A stretch of DNA of 5,716 nt from Halobacteriales archaeon QS_9_67_15 (GTDB taxonomy: Archaea > Halobacteriota > Halobacteria > Halobacteriales > Haloarculaceae), in assembly GCA_003023165.1 (NCBI GenBank), contig PXSD01000074.1:1-5716 (forward strand), given 5' to 3'. The position numbers and the translations under genes are program-made. The notes under the pieces are model-generated. The model was not told where the DNA came from. It searched no databases and saw nothing but the letters and a program-made list of their open reading frames with translations. The stretch's first letter is position 1, and every line of letters begins with the position of its first letter. Positions 1 to 5,282 of the stretch are shown here, in pieces.

Positions 1-643
1 GGTCGTGGGGCGGGTAGATGTCCGGGTCGTGTCGTGGCGAGAAGAACGTCTCGTCGGCGCGGGACTCCTGCTCGTCCCAGCGGATACCGGAGATGATGCC
101 GTCGACGTCGTGGTCCTCGATGGCGTCGTTGAGCGCCACCGTCTTCAGCAGGTGGTTGCCGACGTACGTGTCCAGCAGGAACGGGAAGGTGTCCTCCTCG
201 TATTCGAGGATCTCTCGGACGTGGTGGCGGTTGTGCTCGGAGAGCTCGTCGACCGGGATGTCGTCGCCCGGCTCGAGGCCGTGCTCGTCGACGTAGTCGC
301 CGACATCGGTGTTGCGCGCCCAGATGACCTCCAGGTCCCACTCGTCTGCCCAGTGTTCGACGAAGTCGATCAGTTCGTCGAAGTGCTGGTAGTGGTCGAT
401 GAAGACGACCGGCGGCACTTCCAAGTCGAACTTCTCGGCGACTTCCGTGACGAAGTACAGCGTCAGCGTCGAGTCCTTGCCGCCCGTCCACATGACGACC
501 GGGTTCTCGTACTCCTCGAGACCCTGTCGGGTGACCTCGATAGCCTTCTCGATCCTGTCGTTGATGTGCGGGTAGTCCGCGGGGTCCTCGCCTTCACCGT
601 CGGTGTAGTCGACGTCCAGGTAATCGGGGAACTGTGTTGACAT
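1..643 (-). CDS. Phosphoadenosine phosphosulfate reductase-family (PP-loop) protein, 3' part missing
   Basis: The first 214 codons run from ATG at 643-641 to the left edge, so the C-terminus is not visible. The N-terminus begins MSTQFPDYLDVDY. An adenine-nucleotide PP-loop is seen at about residues 51-59 (MWTGGKDST, with Thr where the canonical loop has Ser). It is followed by a beta strand and FIDHYQHFDE (81-90), the position where CysH-type reductases have a DTG...PET motif. GIRWDEQESR (186-195) matches the family's GxRxxQS..R region. The family uses ATP or PAPS/APS-like adenylyl groups in sulfur metabolism. The cytoplasmic haloarchaeal members I recall are about 320 residues, so roughly a third is missing, including any C-terminal cysteine motif. 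True PAPS reductase activity is therefore not established, and a related PP-loop ATPase or sulfurtransferase is possible. It is transcribed divergently from the SpoIIM-like gene. Family assignment is firm; substrate is not. Confidence 0.9.
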   Translation of the reverse strand, partial: MSTQFPDYLDVDYTDGEGEDPADYPHINDRIEKAIEVTRQGLEEYENPVVMWTGGKDSTLTLYFVTEVAEKFDLEVPPVVFIDHYQHFDELIDFVEHWADEWDLEVIWARNTDVGDYVDEHGLEPGDDIPVDELSEHNRHHVREILEYEEDTFPFLLDTYVGNHLLKTVALNDAIEDHDVDGIISGIRWDEQESRADETFFSPRHDPDIYPPHD

Positions 644-670
644 CGGTAATTACATCTCATTAGCCGACGG

Positions 671-687
671 GATAAGTTCTTTTTGGA
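671..687 (-). promoter_or_regulatory. Putative archaeal BRE/TATA promoter for the PP-loop gene
   Basis: Read on the minus strand, the sequence is CCAAAAAGAACTTATC, an A-rich BRE-like stretch followed by an ACTTATC TATA-like box. The TTAT core lies about 32 bases before the ATG at 643. With the usual archaeal spacing of about 25 bases from TATA to start site, the transcript would begin only a few bases before the ATG, which is typical of haloarchaeal short-leader or leaderless mRNAs. This is pattern-based; no start site is known. Confidence 0.5.
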
Positions 688-747
688 GGAGCGGTCTTTC
701 GCGGGATGAGGACGATACACGAGGGCGGACGACGGCGTCCGCAGACG

Positions 748-775
748 GGTCGCGACCGTCGGTGGACCGAAATAG
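748..775 (+). promoter_or_regulatory. Putative leaderless promoter of the SpoIIM-like gene with an upstream palindrome
   Basis: CCGAAATAGG at about 768-777 contains a weak BRE/TATA-like AAATA centred roughly 25 bases before the ATG at 797, which would give a leaderless transcript. About ten bases upstream is a perfect 10-bp palindrome, GGTCGCGACC (748-757). A second inverted repeat, GCGGAC/GTCCGC with a 6-nt loop, lies at 725-742. The palindrome sits where a regulator could bind next to the BRE, but short palindromes are common in GC-rich DNA. The spacer holds no convincing small gene. Confidence 0.35.
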
Positions 776-796
776 GACGGGGCCGAAGCGCCGGTA

Positions 797-1462
797 ATGG
801 GTACGCGAACGGACGAGCAGGTGGAGGGACCGCGCAGTTCGGGGACCGTGCGGTCGCTGCATCGACGGGCGCGGTACACGCGGTGGTTCCGGTGGCACTT
901 GGTGGCGTCGCTCGTGCTGTTTTTCGGCAGCGCGTTCGCGGCCTACGCCGTCGTCGGGTCGGTCCCGGTCGAGCAACTGTCCGCGCTCGTCGAGAACGTC
1001 CAGGGGGAGATGCCGAACGACAGTCCGCTCCCGGAGCTGTCGTTCGTCCCGCTCCTGCTCAACAACTTGCGTGCGTTGCTGTTGATCGGACTCGGAGCGG
1101 TGACGGGGGGCCTGCTCTCGGTGTTCGGACTCGTCGTCAACGGCGCGCTCGTGGGCGCGGTCGTCTCGTTCGTGGTACGACAGAGTTCGTGGGTCGTCGT
1201 CCTCGCGGCGCTCGCACCCCACGGCGTGCTCGAACTCTCCGCGTTCTTCGTGGCGGCGTCGATCGGACTCAGGGTGCCCCACCGAGTCGTCCGCTACCTC
1301 CTCGGGTGGGACGACCGGCCGCTCACCCGGGTGGAACTGTTCGAGTTGGCGGTCGTCTCGGTCGTCCTCGTCGCCATGATAGTCGTCGCGGCCTACATCG
1401 AGGTGTACGTCACGATGGACATAGTGGAGTGGGTCGCGGGACCCGACGCGCTGCCCGGATAG
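797..1462 (+). CDS. Stage II sporulation protein M (SpoIIM/DUF95)-like integral membrane protein
   Basis: 221 residues. A polar basic N-terminus (RSLHRRARYTRWFRWH, 19-34) precedes the first membrane segment at about 35-54. Further hydrophobic stretches lie at about 91-128 (probably two segments), 132-158 and 181-203, giving about five membrane passes. The basic flank suggests a cytoplasmic N-terminus. The diagnostic feature is PHGVLELSAFF (141-151) followed by a small-residue helix ending IGLRV, which matches the PHGxxELxA signature of the SpoIIM family. In Bacillus, SpoIIM acts with SpoIID and SpoIIP in engulfment. Archaea do not sporulate, and archaeal members have no established role; a membrane transport or envelope function is a guess. 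ATG at 797 fits a leaderless start about 25 bases after a TATA-like element. The gene converges with the DUF7110-like gene 125 bases downstream. Confidence 0.88.
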   Translation: MGTRTDEQVEGPRSSGTVRSLHRRARYTRWFRWHLVASLVLFFGSAFAAYAVVGSVPVEQLSALVENVQGEMPNDSPLPELSFVPLLLNNLRALLLIGLGAVTGGLLSVFGLVVNGALVGAVVSFVVRQSSWVVVLAALAPHGVLELSAFFVAASIGLRVPHRVVRYLLGWDDRPLTRVELFELAVVSVVLVAMIVVAAYIEVYVTMDIVEWVAGPDALPG

Positions 1463-1587
1463 CACCTCGTTGTCGTATTGAGCTATCGTTCGGTCGATCC
1501 GGCCGCCTTCGGTGGAGTTTTACGCGGAACTGGAGAACTCCGAGTAACGGTCCGTGGAAGGCCAATTCGGGGAGAGAAGCGGTCGCG
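1463..1587. other. Convergent intergenic spacer with a weak possible terminator hairpin
   Basis: This 125-base gap separates two convergent stop codons (TAG ending at 1462; TGA on the minus strand starting at 1590). It contains an inverted repeat, GGAGTT (1514-1519) and AACTCC (1536-1541), extendable to 8 pairs with one wobble. A short T-run (1518-1521) lies inside the stem. No long T-tract follows on either strand, so a bidirectional terminator is possible but poorly supported. I see no gene or RNA gene here. Confidence 0.3.
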
Positions 1588-2190
1588 TCAGTCCGAGATG
1601 AAGTCGTTGTCGCGCCAGTTGACGCCGTCGGAGTCCTCGTCGTCGCGGGGGTCTTCGACGACGTTGATCGATGCGGGGCAGTCCTCGCCGTCGACGATGC
1701 GCACGGCTTCGAGGTCGCCGTCGGGGCAGATGATAGCGGTGAGGGTCCCCTTCTCGGCCTCACGTGCGATGTCACAGAGGACGCGAAACATCTCGTACTG
1801 GAGGGTGCTGTTCTGGAGGACGGTTTCGCGGTCGCCTTTGAAACAGGCGTACTCGACGAGCTCGGAGGGCGGTTCCTCCTCCTCTTCGAGCGTGCCCCAC
1901 TGCGGCCCGCCGGCGGTGTCGGTGGTGTGGACCGGCGAACTGTCGTCTTCGTCCTCTTCTTCGATCTCCTCGTAGACGCGGTTCTCCGTGACGCTGGCTT
2001 TGAGCTGGGCAGTAGGCGTGTACTTACTGATGCTCTCGTCCGCGGAGACCGCGCTGATGATGAGCGTGTTGTTCCGGCGTGTGATATCGACGTCTTCGAC
2101 GTTCTCTGGGAGATCCGGGTCGTCGAAGAAGTCGTACACGTCCTCCAGGGGCAGTTCCAATGTCGAGTGGAGTCTGTATACGCGGCTCAT
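1588..2190 (-). CDS. Haloarchaeal protein of unknown function, DUF7110-like
   Basis: 200 residues, starting MSRVYRLHSTLELPLEDVYDFF. There is no signal peptide or membrane segment, so it should be cytoplasmic. Two better-ordered regions flank a very acidic, low-complexity centre (about 73-108, including EEIEEEDEDD and LEEEEEPP). The N-terminal part (1-72) has alternating strands with DITRRNNTLIISAVSADESISKYTPTAQLKASV. The C-terminal part (109-170) reads LVEYACFKGDRETVLQNSTLQYEMF and then a helix and strands. The tail ends GVNWRDNDFISD, a pattern I recall as conserved in this haloarchaeal family, together with the SKYTPTAQLKAS stretch. No catalytic motif is visible and I cannot assign a function. 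The DUF number is from memory. The ATG at 2190 gives the expected N-terminus and follows TATA-like boxes upstream. It is transcribed divergently from the polX operon, which may be chance adjacency or shared control. Confidence 0.85.
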   Translation of the reverse strand: MSRVYRLHSTLELPLEDVYDFFDDPDLPENVEDVDITRRNNTLIISAVSADESISKYTPTAQLKASVTENRVYEEIEEEDEDDSSPVHTTDTAGGPQWGTLEEEEEPPSELVEYACFKGDRETVLQNSTLQYEMFRVLCDIAREAEKGTLTAIICPDGDLEAVRIVDGEDCPASINVVEDPRDDEDSDGVNWRDNDFISD

Positions 2191-2358
2191 GTTTGTGTAA
2201 TCGCCGGCCGTCCGCTGACGACGATGCTACAGCTCTATAGGGCACCCACCCATATAGGGCCTACCCTTCAAGAACGGGCCGAGCTACCCGGCCCGGTCCG
2301 GCGCGAACGGCTCGAGAGAGTGCCATCGCGTAGGTTTTTGACTGTCGAGACCTGAGTC
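2191..2358. promoter_or_regulatory. Divergent regulatory region between the DUF7110-like gene and the polX operon
   Basis: This 168-base region serves two divergent starts. TATAGGGC occurs twice as a direct repeat at 2236-2243 and 2253-2260, 17 bases apart. On the minus strand these read GCCCTATA, and the proximal one, about 45 bases before the ATG at 2190, would give a leader of about 20 bases. On the plus strand the 2253 copy could also act as a TATA box. Nearer the operon, GTAGGTTTTTGAC at 2330-2342 is a weaker TATA-like candidate for a near-leaderless start at GTG 2359. A 7-bp hairpin, CGGGCCG/CGGCCCG (2275-2281 and 2289-2295, 7-nt loop), lies between. Assignment of each element is inference. 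Confidence 0.4.
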
Positions 2359-2817
2359 GTGACCGTGAAAGAATACGAGCGCAAACAGCTCCTGGAACGG
2401 ATCGGTCGGGAGGGCGCGACCGTGGGCGCGACCATCCCCGACCGCATCGACGTCCAGGGGGAGCCGGTCGACCTGCGCGAGTTCGTCTTCGAGACCAAGC
2501 GCCGAGATACCGTCCCGCAGGGCGAGCGCGAACGCGTCGAGCGGGCGAAGAAGAACCTCCGGCGGGAGCGCCGCGAGCGGAAAGAGCAGATCGAAGCGGG
2601 CGACGTCTCGCGCGAGGAGGGCGAACGGCTCGCAGAGGCGATCATCGGCATCGACCGCGCGCTCAACGCCCTCGAAAGCCTCGGGCCGACGAACCTCGAA
2701 GCCGAGATCCGGGCCCAGCAGACCGCCGACAAGAAACGCTGGATGAACTTCCTCAAGCAGGCGCTGGGTCACGACGAGGACAGCCAGGGGTCACACCGCT
2801 CGTCGAGGTCGCCGTGA
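2359..2817 (+). CDS. DUF5788-like haloarchaeal protein, first gene of the polX operon
   Basis: 152 residues from GTG at 2359; an in-frame GTG two codons later (2365, giving MKEYERKQLLERI) is an equally plausible start. The protein is soluble. It opens with a helix (KEYERKQLLERIGREGATVGATIPD), then a strand region, DVQGEPVDLREFVFETKRR (31-49). A highly charged, heptad-like helix follows at about 56-105 (ERERVERAKKNLRRERRERKE and on), possibly a coiled coil. It ends with KKRWMNFLKQALG (125-137) and a short polar tail. I recognise the pattern as the haloarchaeal DUF5788 family, whose function is unknown; the number is from memory. Its stop TGA (2815-2817) overlaps the polX GTG (2814), so the two are probably co-translated, which suggests but does not prove a role with PolX in DNA repair. 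No metal-binding or catalytic motif is visible. Confidence 0.85.
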   Translation: MTVKEYERKQLLERIGREGATVGATIPDRIDVQGEPVDLREFVFETKRRDTVPQGERERVERAKKNLRRERRERKEQIEAGDVSREEGERLAEAIIGIDRALNALESLGPTNLEAEIRAQQTADKKRWMNFLKQALGHDEDSQGSHRSSRSP

Positions 2818-4592
2818 GCGCGAACGACGAGGTCGCCAGTCGGCTGGAGGAGTTCGCCGACCTGCTGGAGGCACGAGACGTGGAGTACAAACCACGAGCA
2901 TACCGCCGAGCGGCCGAAAACGTCCGCGAGTACACCGGCGACGCGGCCGCGCTGGCGGCGGACGGGGAGGATGCGGTCGGGGAGATCGAGGGCGTCGGCG
3001 ACGCCATCTCGTCGAAGGTGGTCGAGTACTTCGAGACCGGGTCCATCGACGAACTGGACGAGCTGCGGACCGAGCTGCCGGTCGACATGGCGGCGCTGAC
3101 CCGCGTCGAGGGCGTCGGTCCGAAGTCCGTCGGGTCGCTGTACGAGGCGCTCGGGGTCGAGACGCTGGACGACCTGCAGGCGGCGGCCGAAGCCGGCGAG
3201 ATCCGGGACGTCAGCGGGTTCGGTGCCAAGACCGAACAGAACATCCTCGGGAACGTCGAGTTCGCCCGCGAGGCCACCGAACGGGAGTTGCTCGGGGAGG
3301 CTCGTCCCCGGGGGGACGCCGTCGTGGACTACCTGCGAGACCGACCTGGCGTCGACCGGATCGACCTGGCCGGGTCGCTCCGGCGCTGGAAGGAGACCAT
3401 CGGCGACGTGGACGTGCTGGTCGGGAGCGAGGAACCGGAGCCGGTCGTCGACGCCTTCACCGACTGGCCGAACGCGGACGCGGTCATCGAGGCGGGCGAC
3501 CAGAAGGCGAGCGTCCGCTCGGGCGGGGTGCGCGTCGACTTGCGGGTCGTCGACCCCGCGGAGTTCGGGAGCGCGCTCCAGTACTTCACCGGGAGCAAGG
3601 ACCACAACGTCAAAGTGCGGAACATCGCCATCGACCGCGACCTGAAGATGAACGAGTACGGCGTCTTCGACGTGAGCGAGGCGCGAAGCGCCTCGGAAAG
3701 CCGGACGGAGTCCGGCGACGTCGACGACCCCGAGGCGGACCAGCGGGCCGGCGAGCGCGTCGCCGGCGAGACCGAGGAGGGGATGTACGCGGCGCTGGCC
3801 CTGCCGTGGATGCCCCCGGAACTCCGCGAGAACTGGGGCGAGGTCGAGGCCGCCAGCGACGGCGAGCTGCCGGACCTGCTCGAGGAGGGCGACGTCCGCG
3901 GCGACCTGCACGTCCACTCGAACTGGTCGGACGGCGACGCCACCGTCTCGGAGATGGTCGAGGGCGCCGCGTCGTTCGGCCACGACTACGTCGCGGTCAC
4001 CGACCACGCGACCGGTCCCGGCATGGTCGGCGGCGTCGGGCTCCCGGACGAGGAACTTCGCGAGCAGAGAGACGAGGTCCACACCGTGGCCGAGGCAGTC
4101 GACATCGGGGTGTTCGCCGGCGTCGAGGCCAATATTTCCACCGACGGGTCGGTCTCCGTGGCCGACGACCTGCTGGCCGAACTGGACGTGGTCGTCGCCT
4201 CTCCCCACGCGGGCCTGGACGGCGACGGAACCGACAGACTTGTCGCCGCCGCCGAACACCCCGAGGTGGATATCATCGGCCACCCGACCGGGCGCTACAT
4301 CAACCGACGGTCGGGGCTCGACGTGGATGTCGAGCGACTGGCGACAGTCGCAGCGGACACCGGGACCGCGCTGGAAATAAACGCCAACCCGGCACGGCTC
4401 GACCTGGGCGGCGGCGCGGTCAAGGCGGCCGTCGACAGCGGCGCGACGGTGGCGATCAACACCGACGCCCACCGGCCGACGCGGTACGGACTCGTCCGAT
4501 ACGGGGTCCATACGGCCCGTCGCGGCTGGGCCGAGGAGACCGACGTACTCAATACGCGAGGCGTCGAAGGCCTGCGCGAGTTCCTCGAATGA
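2814..4592 (+). CDS. polX: DNA polymerase/3'-5' exonuclease PolX (family X polymerase plus PHP domain)
   Basis: 592 residues. Helix-hairpin-helix DNA-binding motifs are seen at about 54-75, 97-113 (VEGVGPKSVGSLYEAL) and 131-147. The nucleotidyltransferase core has GSLRRWKETIGDVDVLV (187-203) with D198 and D200, and the third carboxylate D242 in RVDLRVV, so the metal triad is intact. FGSALQYFTGSKDHNVKVR follows. The PHP domain (about 363-592) keeps DLHVHSNWSDG (H366, H368), VTDHA (H398), GVEANIS, SPHA, GHP and NTDAH (D551, H553), so the metal-dependent nuclease is probably active. Bacterial homologues fill short gaps in repair and use the PHP domain as 3'-5' exonuclease and AP endonuclease. 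The GTG start overlaps the upstream stop by four bases (GTGA) and the stop overlaps the next ATG (ATGA). A 13-residue stretch at 289-301 (EARSASESRTESG) in the inter-domain linker is encoded by two tandem perfect hairpins and looks inserted. Confidence 0.97.
   Translation: MSANDEVASRLEEFADLLEARDVEYKPRAYRRAAENVREYTGDAAALAADGEDAVGEIEGVGDAISSKVVEYFETGSIDELDELRTELPVDMAALTRVEGVGPKSVGSLYEALGVETLDDLQAAAEAGEIRDVSGFGAKTEQNILGNVEFAREATERELLGEARPRGDAVVDYLRDRPGVDRIDLAGSLRRWKETIGDVDVLVGSEEPEPVVDAFTDWPNADAVIEAGDQKASVRSGGVRVDLRVVDPAEFGSALQYFTGSKDHNVKVRNIAIDRDLKMNEYGVFDVSEARSASESRTESGDVDDPEADQRAGERVAGETEEGMYAALALPWMPPELRENWGEVEAASDGELPDLLEEGDVRGDLHVHSNWSDGDATVSEMVEGAASFGHDYVAVTDHATGPGMVGGVGLPDEELREQRDEVHTVAEAVDIGVFAGVEANISTDGSVSVADDLLAELDVVVASPHAGLDGDGTDRLVAAAEHPEVDIIGHPTGRYINRRSGLDVDVERLATVAADTGTALEINANPARLDLGGGAVKAAVDSGATVAINTDAHRPTRYGLVRYGVHTARRGWAEETDVLNTRGVEGLREFLE
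3677..3716 (+). repeat. Twin palindromic element inside the polX linker
   Basis: Two perfect hairpins of identical design lie in tandem. The first is GAGGCGC-GAA-GCGCCTC at 3678-3694, extendable by one C-G pair to 3677-3695. The second is GCCGGAC-GGA-GTCCGGC at 3700-3716. Each has a 7-bp stem and a 3-nt loop, and they are 5 nt apart (GGAAA). Positions 3678-3716 are exactly 39 bases, 13 codons, read as EARSASESRTESG with no stop. The 6-base direct repeat CGACGT flanks it at 3668-3673 and 3716-3721, compatible with a duplication at insertion, although it is short. The encoded Ser/Glu/Arg peptide is unlike the acidic linker around it. Confidence 0.75.
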
Positions 4593-5161
4593 CCGGCGAC
4601 GAGTCCGACACACACGAGTCCAGTCCGGGCACGACAACCGTCAGCGACGGTGCGGACCGCGACGATGAGACCGACGGTGGGAACGAAGCGATCCCACAGC
4701 GACCGTCCGCGGAGACGGCGCTGCTCCTCGACACGATGCTCGGGAAGCTCGCGACGTACCTGCTGATGTGCGGGTACGACGCCGCCTACGCCGCCGAGCG
4801 CGGAGTCGAGAGCGACGACGAGGTGCTCGCGCTCGCCCACACCGAGGGCCGCGTGCTCGTCACCCGCGACAGCGAACTGGCCGCTCGGGCGGCGGACCAG
4901 TCGCAACTGCTCTCGACCCACGAGGTGACGGCGCAACTGCGAGCGCTCCGACGGTCGGGGTTTGACCTCGGGCTCGCGGCCGAGCCGGCGCGCTGTAGCG
5001 CCTGTAACGGCCCCCTCGAACGGGTCGACCGCACGGAACCGACGCCCGACTACGCGCCGGAGACCCACGAGGAGACCGTCTGGCGCTGTCGCAACTGCGG
5101 CCAGCACTTCTGGAAGGGCAGCCACTGGGACGACGTTGCCGAGACCCTCGACGACCTCTGA
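4589..5161 (+). CDS. Mut7-C RNase-domain protein (PIN-like nuclease with zinc ribbon)
   Basis: 190 residues. Residues 1-43 are a hydrophilic, Asp/Thr/Gly-rich extension, probably disordered. The Mut7-C (formerly DUF82) domain starts at LLLDTMLGKLATYLLMCGYDAAY (46-68), with D48 as a likely active-site acid. It continues with EVLALAHTEGRVLVTRDSELAARA (78-101), which contains the TRD acid D94. A helical segment follows, then CSACN (136-140) and CRNC (167-170), a CxxC pair typical of the family's zinc ribbon, ending FWKGSHWDD (174-182). The family is related to PIN nucleases and is predicted to cleave RNA; archaeal members are largely uncharacterised. ATG 4589 overlaps the polX stop (ATGA), so it is the third gene of the operon and probably translationally coupled. 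The frame is open far upstream through polX, but the overlap and the polX evidence exclude a longer start. Domain call is firm, substrate unknown. Confidence 0.93.
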   Translation: MTGDESDTHESSPGTTTVSDGADRDDETDGGNEAIPQRPSAETALLLDTMLGKLATYLLMCGYDAAYAAERGVESDDEVLALAHTEGRVLVTRDSELAARAADQSQLLSTHEVTAQLRALRRSGFDLGLAAEPARCSACNGPLERVDRTEPTPDYAPETHEETVWRCRNCGQHFWKGSHWDDVAETLDDL

Positions 5162-5252
5162 CCGACGGTTCGAGACGGCCCCGAACCACGGGTCCACAGC
5201 GACGGACACCGTCGGCCCGCCACGGCCGCCGCTCGGCGACAAGCAACACGGC
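5162..5252. other. Spacer after the polX operon with inverted repeats
   Basis: The stretch just after the operon stop holds a hairpin, GGTTCG (5167-5172) with CGAACC (5182-5187), loop 9 nt. It also has a wider 8-bp inverted repeat, CCGACGGT (5162-5169) with ACCGTCGG (5208-5215). These overlap and would compete. There is no T-tract after either, so I do not call a terminator. No gene is visible. Confidence 0.3.
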
Positions 5253-5260
5253 TTAATAGC
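5250..5260 (+). promoter_or_regulatory. Putative TATA box of the DUF5797-like gene
   Basis: GCTTAATAGC has a TTAATA core at 5253-5258, centred about 27 bases before ATG 5283. It is preceded by ACACG, where the BRE would lie. The spacing predicts a transcript starting within a few bases of the ATG, the common leaderless arrangement in haloarchaea. It implies this gene is transcribed separately from the polX operon. Confidence 0.55.
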
Positions 5261-5282
5261 ACATGTCCCTACCGGCGGACGA

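Noticed and set aside
5..640. A 211-residue plus-strand open frame antisense to the PP-loop gene
   Set aside because: The minus strand carries a clear PP-loop protein; the plus-strand translation is Val/Asp low-complexity shadow sequence.
706..2355. A 549-residue plus-strand open frame spanning the SpoIIM-like gene and the antisense of the DUF7110-like gene
   Set aside because: It overlaps two recognisable genes in other frames and has no domain pattern of its own; it is a shadow frame.
3806..4588. Upstream extension of the Mut7-C frame into polX
   Set aside because: The extension is Arg/Gly-rich and unlike a haloarchaeal protein. The ATG at 4589 with the ATGA overlap is the natural start.
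2769..4637. A 622-residue open frame on the minus strand, antisense to polX
   Set aside because: GC-rich haloarchaeal codon use leaves few stops in the opposite frames. The translation is rich in Val, Arg and Asp repeats without domains, while the plus strand encodes a full PolX.
5162..5215. Possible transcription terminator after the polX operon
   Set aside because: Inverted repeats are present but no T-tract follows them, and archaeal termination relies mainly on T-runs; support is too weak to call a terminator.
4295..5242. A 315-residue minus-strand open frame antisense to the Mut7-C gene
   Set aside because: No recognisable motifs; it opposes a gene with a clear zinc ribbon and nuclease motifs.
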